64,000 bases of DNA from JAJTHB01 sp033763775 (GCA_033763775.1 JANRJW010000010.1:124001-188000), one strand, 5' to 3'. Positions 23,856 through 35,471 are shown, counted from the stretch's first letter. Notes: a model not told the origin generated them from the sequence alone. Translations and numbers: made by a program.

Positions 23856-25162
23856 AGCATGAGTCGCTTTTTCGTTTTTTCAGCGCCCAGCAGCGGCAGG
23901 AGTTTTTTCAGCTCCGGCCCATGATCCAAGCCGGTGAGCGCCTTACGGATGGGCATAAACAGCTCTTTGCCTTTGCGCGGTGTGGTGGGCTTGATTGCGG
24001 CGATCCAAGCATCGTAAGTCGCCTCATCCCATGGCTCTGCTGGCAGCAGGCTGGCTGATTGCTTCAAAAAATCTTTTTCGCTATCGTCCGTCGCTTGCTG
24101 ATTGCCTTCCTGCGAATGCAAAATATCCCACCAAACCTTCGCATCCGGCAGGCTTTTCACGTTGGCGCGCACCGAGTTCCAGAACGCCTCATCGGCAAAA
24201 GGTAGCTGTTCTTTCACCGCCGAAAACGGCAGCTGGTGGAGTAATTTTTCATTCAGCTTTTCGAGTTCCGCCGCGTCATAATTCGCGGGTGCGCGGCCGA
24301 ATTTTTTGAAATCAAAGCTATCGACCAGCGGCTGCATCGCGGCGAAAATCTCCACCGCATCTGAGGTTCCCATCTTCGCCAGCAGGGAGTTTATCGCCAT
24401 CGGCAAAATGCCTTGCTCACGCATGGAGCGGATGTCGTTGCCGCCTAAGCGTTTGGAAAGCTCACCGTCTTTGGTTTTGAGCAGCGCCATATGAGCAAAG
24501 CTGGGCACGCTATAGCCCAGCGCTTTGTAAATCTGGATTTGAACGGCGGTGTTGCTGACATGGTCTTCGCCGCGAATGACATGGGTGATGTCGAGCTCGC
24601 CATCATCCACCACTGAGGCCAGCGTGTAAAGCGGCACACCATCGGCGCGCACGAGCACCGGGTCGCTCATATGGGTGGCTTTGAAATGGCTGTGGCCACG
24701 AATCAGATCATCCCACACCACCTCTTCATCATTCAGCAGAAAGCGCCAGTGTGGCGTGCGGCCTTCAGCGATGAATTTTTTATTTTGTTCGTCGCTTGCG
24801 CGTTTATAGATTGGTGGCAGCCCGCGAGAGGCCAGCATCTTGCGCTGCACATCCAGCTCCTCGGCTGTCTCGTAGCAGGCATAAAGCCGGCCGGATTGTT
24901 TGAGCTTCTCGGTGGCAAGTGTATAGCGGTCAAACCGATCGGACTGTTTGACTAATGAATCCCAGCTGATGCCAAGCCAGCCTAGATCTTCTTTGATGGC
25001 GACTTCATATTCGCTGCGTGATCGCTCGAGATCCGTATCATCAATCCGCAGCATGAAATGCCCGCCGGCCTTGCGTGTGAACAGCCAGTTTACCAGCGCC
25101 GTGCGCACATTGCCGACATGCAAATAACCGGTGGGAGAGGGGGCAAAGCGGGTTTTAATCAT
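23852..25162 (-). CDS. gltX: Glutamate--tRNA ligase
   Basis: 436 residues, class Ib synthetase: MIKTRFAPSPTGYLHVGNVR with the HVGN version of HIGH, LRIDDTDLERS, HVIRGEDHVSNTAVQ, and LSKRLGG in the KMSKS position. It lacks the zinc cysteine cluster between the two, and at 436 residues is shorter than E. coli GltX (471), resembling the second, shorter GltX of alphaproteobacteria. Because a tRNA-Gln gene is nearby, it may be either a discriminating or a non-discriminating enzyme; the sequence alone does not settle this. Coupled to genes on both sides by 4-bp overlaps. Confidence 0.93.
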   Translation of the reverse strand: MIKTRFAPSPTGYLHVGNVRTALVNWLFTRKAGGHFMLRIDDTDLERSRSEYEVAIKEDLGWLGISWDSLVKQSDRFDRYTLATEKLKQSGRLYACYETAEELDVQRKMLASRGLPPIYKRASDEQNKKFIAEGRTPHWRFLLNDEEVVWDDLIRGHSHFKATHMSDPVLVRADGVPLYTLASVVDDGELDITHVIRGEDHVSNTAVQIQIYKALGYSVPSFAHMALLKTKDGELSKRLGGNDIRSMREQGILPMAINSLLAKMGTSDAVEIFAAMQPLVDSFDFKKFGRAPANYDAAELEKLNEKLLHQLPFSAVKEQLPFADEAFWNSVRANVKSLPDAKVWWDILHSQEGNQQATDDSEKDFLKQSASLLPAEPWDEATYDAWIAAIKPTTPRKGKELFMPIRKALTGLDHGPELKKLLPLLGAEKTKKRLML

Positions 25163-25754
25163 GGAGCGCGGCTGGGGCTGGTCGCCGTGGTGGTAGTCAC
25201 AGTGGCGGATGTGGTATCGATGGCTGCGGGCGTCGCAGCGGCAGGTTCGGCCGTTTCTGGCAGGCTGGATCCCGCAGGCGATTTATTCTCACACCAGCCG
25301 AAATAGGCGGTGTAAGCTTCACCCACCGGCACATCTTTAATCGATCCATCCGTATGCAGCAGATAAAAGCCATACAGACCCGTTTCGGTATTGATGGTTA
25401 CACGCTCGGTCACTTGCCCGCGGCTATTATGGTTGCTGAGCGTAATCTGCCCTAGGCGGTGTGTGATGGCGCGATATTCCAGCACCAGCGATTGATCGCG
25501 GTCGAGATCTCCGGCCAGTTCCGTTTTAATCGTTTCAACCGCCCGCGCCGGATCAATGACATATTCTACGATCTGAGTTTTTCTAACCTTGAGGATGGAT
25601 CGCTCGGTGTCGTTTATCAGCCCATCATGAATCACGCGGCAGGCGGTGCCTATACATTTGCTTTTGAAACGCGTGCATTCATAGGTCAGCTGAAACTCGT
25701 TTGCCAAAGCAGGAAACGAAACCAGTGCCGCCAGCACGAAGCTGCTGAGGCGCT

Positions 25755-25758
<4 letters not shown>
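25159..25758 (-). CDS. Exported protein of unknown function
   Basis: 199 residues with a clear signal peptide (MKRLSSFVLAALVSFPALA-NE). The mature part has four cysteines (YECTRFKSKCIGTACRV and GWCENKS) that may form disulfides, and the last ~35 residues are Ala/Thr/Pro-rich (TSATVTTTTATSPS). No family recognised. Its start overlaps the stop of ppdK and its stop overlaps the gltX start, so it is locked into this operon. Confidence 0.7.
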
Positions 25759-28478
<2,720 letters not shown>

Positions 28479-28482
28479 AGTC

Positions 28483-30672
28483 TCATCCTTCAATTTTGCT
28501 AAAGTCAGCAACAATATCCATATTAATTTTTACGGCTTTGAGCAGGGAAAGCCTGCTAGCGCGAAGCTTTGCATCTTCGCAGTTCACCATGATGCTGTCA
28601 AAGAACACATCCAGCGGTTTGCGCAGCTTTGAAAGCGCATTCATCATATCGGTGAATTGCTCTTTCCTTGCCATATCAGCGATAGCAACTGCAAGATGGT
28701 TAAGTTCTTTGCCAAGCGCAAGTTCCGCGGGTTCTTTCAGCGCTTCAGACACGACCGCACCCTGATACGTGGTTTTATCCTTTTTCTCTTCAATCGAAAG
28801 GATATTGGCCGCGCGCTTGTAGCCGGCCAGCAGGTTTTTGCCATCATCGGTTTCCAGAAAGGCTTGCACGGCTTTCGCTTTGTCTCTGATACGCACCAGA
28901 TCATCATCGCCACCTGCGATCACTGCCTTAATCACATCATGGCGAATGCCGGAATCTTTGAGCTGCACCACCAGCCGATCATGGAAAAATGCAAGAAGCT
29001 GCGAAGACAGGCTGCTGGCCGCATCTTCGGCGATATCCTGCGTCGCCGATTCGTTCACCGCCACATATTTGCCGACCTTCAGATCTTTGGGGTTTTCATG
29101 GAGCTTGGCTTCAGTTTTTTTGATGAGCTGATGATGCGCTTCGCGCAGGGCAATATCTTTAAACGGTGCATCATCGAGGAATTGTTTGAGCGGCAGGCGC
29201 AGGTTGTTTTCCAAAATAATGCGAATGACGCCAAGCGCGGCGCGGCGCAGCGCAAACGGGTCTTTGGAGCCGGTCGGCTTTTCGCCGATGGCAAACATCG
29301 AGCAAAGTGTATCCAGCTTGTCCGCCAGCGCCACACCGATAGAAACGGGCGCAGTCGGCACCGCAGAAGAAGGGCCCAGAGGCAGGTAGTGGTCGCGGAT
29401 GGCGTCCGCCACTTCAGGCTTTTCGCCCTCAGCCAGTGCGTAGTAGCGCCCCATCACGCCTTGCAATTCCGGAAACTCACCAACCATCCCCGTCACAAGA
29501 TCGGCCTTACAGATCTGAGCTGCGCGCTCTACTAATTTTTTATCTGCCTTTGAGTAATCGGCAAGTTCCAGCGCCAGTTTTTTTACCCGCTCCACCTTCT
29601 GCGCCACACTGCCGAGCTTGGCATGATAAGTGACACTCTCAAGGCCTTTCGCCCAATCCTCCAGCTTTTTTTTGCGGTCGCTGTCCCAGAAAAAGCGGCC
29701 ATCAGCGAGGCGTGCGCGCAGCACGCGCTCATTGCCCGCCACAATCGCTTTGCCGCCTGCCTGCGCGAAGCCGGGGCTTCGCTCCGGCATAGGCAGGCCA
29801 TCGCTGGCGGTCATGTTGGCGGTGATGAGGAACTTGTCGGAAAAGCGCCCGTCTTTAGTTTCGAGTGCGAAATATTTCTGGTGAGCGCGCATCTCGGAAA
29901 TCAGCACCTCCGGCGGCAGATCCATGTAGCTCGCATCAATCGTGCCCATCAGCACCACCGGCCATTCGACAAGGCCGGTGACTTCCTCTAGCAAGCCTTC
30001 ATCACCGCGCAGCAGCAGTCCTGCCTTCATCGCCACCTCATTAGCTTGGCGGAGGATCTCTGCTTTACGTACATCGCGGCTAGCCATCACATAAGCCTTA
30101 TTGAGCGCTGCTTCATACCCGGTAGGGGTATCGATGGCAATCGGCGCGGGCGCAAGGAAGCGATGGCCATAGGTGATGTTTCCAGCTTTAATGCCAGCAA
30201 ATTCCACCGGCACCACCTTACCATCGAACACGCATAGGATGGAATGCAGCGGGCGCACCCACGCCGCATCGCCGCTGCCCCAGCGCATCGACTTCGGCCA
30301 TGGGAAGCCAGCCAGTATCTCTTCGATGATCGGCTTTAAAAGCTCAGCGGTGGGCTTTCCCTTCTGGTGGATTTTTGCCACATACACGCCATCTTCCTGA
30401 GTAAGCTCGCTCAGTGTAAGGCCGGATTTTTTGAGAAAACCATCGATGGCGGCCTGCGGTGCACCCGCGCGTGGGCCTTTCAGCTCAGTATTCACATCAG
30501 GCTGCACTGCGGGCAGGTTTTGAATCCACACGGCAAGACGGCGCGGGCTTGAAAAACTAACAGCTTTCTGCCCCAGCTTTGCCGTAAGCGAGGCGGCAAG
30601 ATGCGCTTCCGCCTGCGCCTGCATCCGCGCCGGGATTTCTTCGCTGAATAATTCAAGCAGCAGGTCAGCCAT
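28483..30672 (-). CDS. glyS: Glycine--tRNA ligase beta subunit with a small in-frame repeat insertion
   Basis: 729 residues, the tetrameric-type GlyRS beta chain: starts MADLLLELFSEEIPARMQAQ, has VLISEMRAHQKYFALE, IVAGNERVLRARLADGRFFW, and DALRRAALGVIRIILE-like FALRRAALGVIR, with a C-terminal anticodon-binding DALR region. Between TANMTASDG and KAIVAGNERV there are about 14 extra residues (LPMPERSPGFAQAG) encoded by a small palindrome. It is separated from glyQ by panD. Confidence 0.95.
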   Translation of the reverse strand: MADLLLELFSEEIPARMQAQAEAHLAASLTAKLGQKAVSFSSPRRLAVWIQNLPAVQPDVNTELKGPRAGAPQAAIDGFLKKSGLTLSELTQEDGVYVAKIHQKGKPTAELLKPIIEEILAGFPWPKSMRWGSGDAAWVRPLHSILCVFDGKVVPVEFAGIKAGNITYGHRFLAPAPIAIDTPTGYEAALNKAYVMASRDVRKAEILRQANEVAMKAGLLLRGDEGLLEEVTGLVEWPVVLMGTIDASYMDLPPEVLISEMRAHQKYFALETKDGRFSDKFLITANMTASDGLPMPERSPGFAQAGGKAIVAGNERVLRARLADGRFFWDSDRKKKLEDWAKGLESVTYHAKLGSVAQKVERVKKLALELADYSKADKKLVERAAQICKADLVTGMVGEFPELQGVMGRYYALAEGEKPEVADAIRDHYLPLGPSSAVPTAPVSIGVALADKLDTLCSMFAIGEKPTGSKDPFALRRAALGVIRIILENNLRLPLKQFLDDAPFKDIALREAHHQLIKKTEAKLHENPKDLKVGKYVAVNESATQDIAEDAASSLSSQLLAFFHDRLVVQLKDSGIRHDVIKAVIAGGDDDLVRIRDKAKAVQAFLETDDGKNLLAGYKRAANILSIEEKKDKTTYQGAVVSEALKEPAELALGKELNHLAVAIADMARKEQFTDMMNALSKLRKPLDVFFDSIMVNCEDAKLRASRLSLLKAVKINMDIVADFSKIEG
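29755..29798. repeat. 44-bp palindrome inside glyS, translated in frame
   Basis: Outer arms GCCTGCCT and AGGCAGGC and inner arms GCGAAGCC and GGCTTCGC form a nested hairpin. It adds LPMPERSPGFAQAG directly in front of the conserved AIVAGNERV motif of the beta subunit. It is the shortest of the coding insertions seen in this window. Confidence 0.75.
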
Positions 30673-31031
30673 TATTGCTTAACCTTTTCCACATGGTTGT
30701 TCTCATCCATCACCAGCATTTTCGGCTTGTAGCTGCGCGCTTCTTTTTCATCCATCTGCGCGTAGGCGATGATGATGATGATATCACCCGCTTTAAATAG
30801 ATGCGCCGCCGCGCCATACACGCCAAAGCGTTTGCTGCCGCGTGGCTCGCGGATGATGTAGGTGGTGATGCGCGCGCCGTTATTCACATTCAGCACGTCA
30901 ATCTGCTGGCCGGGAATCATGCCGGCCTGATCGATCAGATCCTCATCAATCCCAAGGCTGCCATTGTAATGCAGCTCGGAGTGTGTCACCCGCGCGCGGT
31001 GGATTTTCGAATGGAGCATGGTGAGGAGCAT
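30672..31031 (-). CDS. panD: Aspartate 1-decarboxylase (pyruvoyl enzyme precursor)
   Basis: Makes beta-alanine for pantothenate. The 119-residue precursor has the self-cleavage site in ELHYNGSLGIDEDLID (between Gly24 and Ser25; the serine becomes the pyruvoyl cofactor), MLLTMLHSKIHRARVTH at the start with the catalytic lysine, and NGARITTYIIREPRGS. It is inserted between glyQ and glyS with one-base overlaps on both sides, which is not the usual neighbourhood for panD. Confidence 0.96.
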   Translation of the reverse strand: MLLTMLHSKIHRARVTHSELHYNGSLGIDEDLIDQAGMIPGQQIDVLNVNNGARITTYIIREPRGSKRFGVYGAAAHLFKAGDIIIIIAYAQMDEKEARSYKPKMLVMDENNHVEKVKQ

Positions 31032-31885
31032 TACGCAGATTCCTTTTGGACATAAGTTTCGCAGCAGGCCTTGGCCAATGCGCGCACACGGGCGATGTAG
31101 CTCGCGCGCTCGGTGACGGAAATGACGCCGCGCGCATCGAGCAGATTAAAGCGGTGCGAAGCTTTGATGCATTGGTCGTAGGCGGGTAGGGGGAGTTTCT
31201 TTTCAATCAGGCTCTGGCATTCGCTTTCGGCATCTTCAAACTGGCGCAGCAGCTGCGCGGTGTCGGCAAACTCAAGGTTATAGGCGGAGAATTGTTTTTC
31301 GTTTTCGAGGAATACATCACCGTAGCTGGTGTCCTTGCCATTGAAATCAAGGTCATACACATTTTCTTTGCCCTGAATATACATGGCGAGGCGCTCGAGG
31401 CCGTAGGTGATCTCACCGGAAACTGGCCGGCACTCAATGCCGCCCACCTGCTGGAAATACGTAAACTGCGTGACCTCCATGCCATCGCACCATACTTCCC
31501 AGCCCAGCCCCCACGCGCCGAGTGTGGGGCTTTCCCAGTCGTCTTCCACAAAACGGATATCGTGTTTCAGCGGGTCAATGCCGATGGCTTTCAGGCTTTC
31601 TAAATAGAGCTCCTGAATATTCGCGGGCGAAGGTTTCAGGATCACCTGATACTGATAATAATGTTGCAGGCGGTTCGGGTTTTCGCCGTAGCGGCCATCT
31701 TTCGGGCGGCGGCTGGGCTGAACATACGCCGCGTTCCACGGCTTCGGCCCCAGCGCGCGAAGGGCGGTGGCCGGATGAAACGTGCCCGCACCCACCTCCA
31801 TGTCATAAGGCTGCAGAATCACACAGCCTTGCTTTGCCCAGAATTGGTGCAGGGTTAAAATTAAATCTTGAAATGACAGCGCCAT
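31031..31885 (-). CDS. glyQ: Glycine--tRNA ligase alpha subunit
   Basis: 284 residues, class II catalytic chain of tetrameric GlyRS. MALSFQDLILTLHQFWAKQG, then LQPYDMEVGAGTFHPATALR, YVQPSRRPKDGRYGENPNRL (motif 2) and ITYGLERLAMYIQG (motif 3-like). The ATG at 31885 follows AAGGGCGG; an in-frame ATG further upstream (31921) is unlikely by family comparison. The stop overlaps the panD start (TAATG). Confidence 0.96.
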   Translation of the reverse strand: MALSFQDLILTLHQFWAKQGCVILQPYDMEVGAGTFHPATALRALGPKPWNAAYVQPSRRPKDGRYGENPNRLQHYYQYQVILKPSPANIQELYLESLKAIGIDPLKHDIRFVEDDWESPTLGAWGLGWEVWCDGMEVTQFTYFQQVGGIECRPVSGEITYGLERLAMYIQGKENVYDLDFNGKDTSYGDVFLENEKQFSAYNLEFADTAQLLRQFEDAESECQSLIEKKLPLPAYDQCIKASHRFNLLDARGVISVTERASYIARVRALAKACCETYVQKESA

Positions 31886-31926
31886 AAGCCGCCCTTGTAG
31901 TCGCTTTAGCGCATTTTTCAATGATT

Positions 31927-32217
31927 TTATAGGCCTCTACCGCCGGCGCTAGCAGTGCCGGCGAAGCGGTTCCAGCGTTCTTTGGAGACACGTTTCTGGC
32001 CGGTAAGGCGGTTTCTGTAGCTCGCCACCTTGTCAGAAAGCGCCTCGCTGGGCATCGAAACCTCGGCTGGGGCGGGCGCCATGGCTTCTTTTAAGTCTTC
32101 GACGCGCTGTTCTTCCTGGCGCTTTAAGCGAATGAAATTAAAAATTTCCTGCTGGAAGCGATTCTTTTTGACCTGCGCCTTTTTGCGCTCTTTTTTGTCG
32201 TCCATGAGGAGGGTCAT
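31927..32217 (-). CDS. Small basic helical protein, unknown function
   Basis: 96 residues, rich in Lys, Arg, Glu and Gln: MDDKKERKKAQVKKNRFQQE then FNFIRLKRQEEQRVEDLKEA, a predicted long charged helix, followed by LTGQKRVSKERWNRFAG. Its first ATG (32217) overlaps the TGA of the 42-residue gene upstream, arguing that both are real and co-translated; a later ATG at 32205 is an alternative start. No family recognised. Confidence 0.55.
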   Translation of the reverse strand: MTLLMDDKKERKKAQVKKNRFQQEIFNFIRLKRQEEQRVEDLKEAMAPAPAEVSMPSEALSDKVASYRNRLTGQKRVSKERWNRFAGTASAGGRGL

Positions 32218-32342
32218 CCCACTTTCCTGCTGGCGGGTTTTTTGCGGCGTATCAGGTTGGCTTTCAAGGCCTTAGCCAGCCGCTCGCGCTTATCCGCAGG
32301 TGGGGCGCTAGGCTTGGCAGGAGCATCTGGGCGGGGTTTCAT
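32214..32342 (-). CDS. Small conserved-type basic protein, 42 residues
   Basis: A 42-codon gene: MKPRPDAPAKPSAPPADKRE continuing RLAKALKANLIRRKKPASRK. The KRERLAKALKANLIRRK segment resembles small alphaproteobacterial proteins with an ALRANLRRRKAQ-type helix (recognised from memory). The TGA overlaps the next gene's ATG (ATGA, 32217-32214). The N-terminus is Pro/Ala-rich and probably disordered; the C-terminus is strongly basic, suggesting nucleic-acid contact, which is speculative. Confidence 0.6.
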   Translation of the reverse strand: MKPRPDAPAKPSAPPADKRERLAKALKANLIRRKKPASRKVG

Positions 32343-32408
32343 CCTCGTAAATCTAGCAAAATCTATACCCCGCGCCAAGAATAAATGCTTAAATTTTCAA
32401 ATCATTAC

Positions 32409-32483
32409 AAACCGTGCGAACGCGCGGCGCGCCAGCGGCGGGGTTTGGTGCAACGTATCCGCCGAAGCCTTGGCGTAGGCGGA
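32409..32483 (+). repeat. GC-rich leader element, copy 2 (upstream of the ZorA-like gene)
   Basis: AAACCGTGCGAACGCGCGGC, then GCGCCAGCGGCG, GTGCAACGTATCCGCCGAAG and TGGCGTAGGCGGA. It shares block order with 6419-6491 (AAACCGYGC, GCGCGGCGC, AGCGGCG, CGT-CCGSCG). It lies ~85 bp before the start of the three-gene operon, on the same strand relation as copy 1 to mipZ. A -10-like TAAAAT (about 32536) lies between it and the gene. Confidence 0.5.
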
Positions 32484-32566
32484 AGAGCCCCAACATATTT
32501 AAAAATAGTCATAAAAATGTAATGTTCTTCGTGTAAAATAGCCGCTTAACAAATAGGTAGGTACGC

Positions 32567-33619
32567 ATGCTGGCAAGCGCCATAACGAGCCTGACGCTGG
32601 AAACGCAGATTTTTATCGGCGTGATTTTGTTGTTTAATCTGTATTTTCACATTCGCTTCACACCGGAAACGGCGCTGAAATCACCTGCATTTCTCACCAC
32701 GCTGGGCATCCTCGGCACCTTCATCGGCATTGCCATCGGCCTGTGGCATTTTGATCCAAACGATGTTCAGGGCAGCGTGCCAAAACTGATCGATGGCATC
32801 AAGACCGCTGTCTGGGCATCGGCTTTTGGTATTTTCTGCGCGCTCACGATCAAACTGCGCGATATCATCGCCCACCGCCGCAAAACTCCTGCGCCTGAGA
32901 CGAAAGGTGCGACGGCGGATGATATTGCTGAAATTCTACGTTCAATCGATGCCGAGATTGCCGACTTAAAACCGGCGCTGGATAGCTACCATGACCGCAT
33001 GGCGGAGGCGAACACCAAGGCGCTGGTTACAGCGCTGAGTGGCATCATCGCTGATTTCAACGTGAAGCTGAATGAGCAGTTCGGCGAGAATTTCAATAAG
33101 CTGAACGAGGCGAGTGAGAAGCTGGCGCTGTGGCAGCAGGCGCATGGCGAGCAGCTGACGCAAACCACGCAGGCCATGAAAGAGGCCAGCGAGCATTTCG
33201 CGAAACTCACCCATAGCTCGGGTGATTTCCATCGCCATGCTGAGGGATTGTCTGCCTTGCTGGTGGGTCTGGAAACACAGCGACGGGAGCTTGCCGGTTC
33301 GCTGACCAGCCTGTCGGCGCTGGTGAATAACGCATCCGCCAACCTGCCGCAGCTGGAAGAGCGTTTGAATGACATGACGGTGGGGCTGGCGCGCGGCATG
33401 CAGGCGGCGAACGAAACATTTAACAGCAACATGGGCGAGCTCATTGCCAAAACCAAAGAGCAGGTGATGGTGCTGGATACCGCGCTTTCCGAGGAACTCA
33501 CCAAATCACTGGAAAGCTTTGGCCGCCAGATGGCAGCGCTGTCGCAGAAATTCGCGGATGATTACGGCCCCATTACCGAGCGCCTGAATGCCATTCTGAA
33601 AATCGGCAAACCGACATGA
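32567..33619 (+). CDS. ZorA/MotA/ExbB-like proton-channel protein with long coiled-coil tail
   Basis: 350 residues. Three hydrophobic segments: about 7-28 (TLETQIFIGVILLFNLYFHI), 41-61 (LTTLGILGTFIGIAIGLW), and 80-97 (TAVWASAFGIFCALTIKL). LGILGTFIGIAIGL and TAVWASAFGIFC match the MotA/TolQ/ExbB channel pattern. From ~110 to the end there is a long, mostly helical region rich in Ala, Glu, Leu and Gln, predicted as a cytoplasmic coiled coil, as in ZorA. The next gene, overlapping by ATGA, is a MotB/ZorB-like protein, so the pair probably forms an ion-driven stator-like complex. No defence effector genes are adjacent. Confidence 0.75.
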   Translation: MLASAITSLTLETQIFIGVILLFNLYFHIRFTPETALKSPAFLTTLGILGTFIGIAIGLWHFDPNDVQGSVPKLIDGIKTAVWASAFGIFCALTIKLRDIIAHRRKTPAPETKGATADDIAEILRSIDAEIADLKPALDSYHDRMAEANTKALVTALSGIIADFNVKLNEQFGENFNKLNEASEKLALWQQAHGEQLTQTTQAMKEASEHFAKLTHSSGDFHRHAEGLSALLVGLETQRRELAGSLTSLSALVNNASANLPQLEERLNDMTVGLARGMQAANETFNSNMGELIAKTKEQVMVLDTALSEELTKSLESFGRQMAALSQKFADDYGPITERLNAILKIGKPT

Positions 33620-34338
33620 CGAAGGAAAACGATCTTTTCACATCCGCGCCGGATCAAGTGAGCGAAGAAGAACAGTGGATTTCGCTCAGCGATCTCATGG
33701 CCAGCCTGATGATGATTTTCATGCTGCTCGCCATTGCCTACATGGTGAAGCAGGAGGCGCAGAGTTTTAAGGTGAAACAGGTTTCGGCGGTGTACGAAGA
33801 AATTCGTACTGAGCTTTACGAAGAGCTCACCCGCGAATTTTCGAGTGATCTGCCGGTGTGGGACGCTGAGATCACGCCCGACCTTGCCTTTCGATTTCGC
33901 AACCCCGATATTCTGTTTGATACTGGCAAGGATGTTTTAAAGCCCAAGTTTCAGGCGATTCTCGATGATTTTTTCCCCCGCTATGTACGGATTATTACGA
34001 ACCCGAAATATGAAGGCACCATTTCCGAGATTCGTATCGAAGGCCACACCTCCAGCAAATGGCTGACCTCTGCGAGCGTGGAAGAAGCCTACTTTCTCAA
34101 CATGGAACTCTCCCAGTCGCGCACACGCAGCACCTTGCGCTATGTGATGGGGCTGCCGCAGGTTTCGGCAAAGCTTGGCTGGCTCAAGCAATATGTGACC
34201 GCCAATGGTCTTTCCTCCTCGCGCCTGATTTTAAACAACGATGGATCAGAAGATATCGGGCGTTCGCAGCGCGTGGAGTTTCATATCCGCACCGATGCTG
34301 AGGCGTGGCTTGCCAACATCCGGGATGCTGTCCAATGA
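33616..34338 (+). CDS. ZorB/MotB-like inner-membrane protein with OmpA peptidoglycan-binding domain
   Basis: 240 residues. A short N-terminus leads into a single membrane helix, WISLSDLMASLMMIFMLLAI, with an aspartate at its entry in the position of the proton-carrying Asp of MotB/ZorB. A linker to ~100 is followed by an OmpA-like domain: DILFDTGKDVLKPKFQAILD, IRIEGHTSSKW, LNMELSQSRTRSTLRYVMG and SQRVEFHIR. It should anchor the complex to peptidoglycan. ATGA overlaps join it to the ZorA-like gene and the third gene. Confidence 0.8.
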   Translation: MTKENDLFTSAPDQVSEEEQWISLSDLMASLMMIFMLLAIAYMVKQEAQSFKVKQVSAVYEEIRTELYEELTREFSSDLPVWDAEITPDLAFRFRNPDILFDTGKDVLKPKFQAILDDFFPRYVRIITNPKYEGTISEIRIEGHTSSKWLTSASVEEAYFLNMELSQSRTRSTLRYVMGLPQVSAKLGWLKQYVTANGLSSSRLILNNDGSEDIGRSQRVEFHIRTDAEAWLANIRDAVQ

Positions 34339-35471
34339 AGCTTCCTGATTTTGGAGCCTTTGAACCTTTCCTTGATTTAAAAAAGCGCATGGATGCGCGC
34401 GCACCGGTCACGTTTTCGGCCGAATTTTCTGCGCGCCAAATTTCAAACGATAATTTTGCCGCGCAGGAAGCGGTCGCCATGCCGCAGCTGGAAGATTTTG
34501 TCACGCCGCGCGCCAAACGTCCTGAGTCGCTGCCTTTGCCGCAAGCCACACCATCAGAAGAGCCGGCGGCGGCGACAATAGTGCTACCGCAGCCCACGCG
34601 TATTACCGAGCCAGAAAAAACCGCCGCTGATCCGGTTATCACATCTCAGCCGCAAAGCCGCGCGAAGCTGCGCCCTGCGAGGCATGACAAGCAGAAAAAA
34701 TCCGTCTACCATCGCCGCAGCATTCTCACGCTCACGCTGGCTGCGGGTGGCATTCTGCTGCTGAATGCGGCGTTGCTGTGGGTGTTTTTCAGTTATCTCG
34801 CCACCATCACCAAACCTGTGAGCAACGAGTCACCGCCGGTGATTGCGCAGCCTCAGCCCGTGTCGCCGCCGCCACAAAACCTTGAAGAAGTTGCGCCGAA
34901 ACCTGCCCCAGCTGCGCCGCAGCCTCCCATGGTTTTGGCGCCGCCGCCTCCTGCGCCGGAGCCGCAGCAAGCCCAGCCAGAACCCCTGCCAGAGCCGTGG
35001 CAGCCAGCGCCTGCCGAGCCTGTGCAGGCGCTACCAGCGCAAGAGCCACAAGGCGTGCCGCCCACACCACAAGTCGCTGAGCCGCACACGCCAGCAACAA
35101 GCCAGACAACCCCGCTCGACGCCGCCAGCCTGCCGCCGCCGCCGCAGGAAGCAGCGCCGCCCTATCCTGAGCAGCAATTTCCCCGCCCGTCTATTTTTGA
35201 TGGTCAGCCCCCTTCAAATTTATCGTCCGGCGGTGGAATCGGCGGGGTAGGTGCAGGTTGGGGCGGGCAGGGTGGTTCAGCCGGGTTGGCGGGGCAGGGT
35301 GGGGTCGGCGGTATTGGCGGTGTGGGCGCACCGGGTGTGGGTTCCGGTCAGGCCGCAACGCCGCCCGCAAACCTCAGGTTCCGCCGTGTGTATGTGCGCC
35401 ATTATGTGCGTGTGCCACCCCCGCCACCTGAGGATATTCCAGCCGATCAGCTGCCCTGGAAAAAACCCTAA
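34335..35471 (+). CDS. TonB-shaped membrane protein with Pro-rich and Gly-rich regions, unknown function
   Basis: 378 residues from ATG 34335 (ATGA overlap with the ZorB-like gene). Order: ~125 hydrophilic residues with Pro/Ala/Glu-rich parts, a basic stretch (RHDKQKKSVYHRR), one membrane helix (ILTLTLAAGGILLLNAALLW), ~145 residues very rich in Pro, Gln and Ala, a Gly-rich stretch of about 45 residues (GGGIGGVGAGWGGQGGSAGL), and a C-terminus RRVYVRHYVRVPPPPPEDIP. The Pro-rich periplasmic arm after a single helix is reminiscent of TonB, but I see no TonB C-terminal domain. With an ExbB/MotA-like and a MotB-like partner it may be the mechanical output of the complex. Confidence 0.7.
   Translation: MKLPDFGAFEPFLDLKKRMDARAPVTFSAEFSARQISNDNFAAQEAVAMPQLEDFVTPRAKRPESLPLPQATPSEEPAAATIVLPQPTRITEPEKTAADPVITSQPQSRAKLRPARHDKQKKSVYHRRSILTLTLAAGGILLLNAALLWVFFSYLATITKPVSNESPPVIAQPQPVSPPPQNLEEVAPKPAPAAPQPPMVLAPPPPAPEPQQAQPEPLPEPWQPAPAEPVQALPAQEPQGVPPTPQVAEPHTPATSQTTPLDAASLPPPPQEAAPPYPEQQFPRPSIFDGQPPSNLSSGGGIGGVGAGWGGQGGSAGLAGQGGVGGIGGVGAPGVGSGQAATPPANLRFRRVYVRHYVRVPPPPPEDIPADQLPWKKP

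Noticed and set aside
32567..35471. Complete Zorya phage-defence system
   Set aside because: No ZorC, ZorD or ZorE homologue is present; flanking genes are small basic proteins, a tRNA and a phosphorelay. Only the ZorAB-like part is seen.
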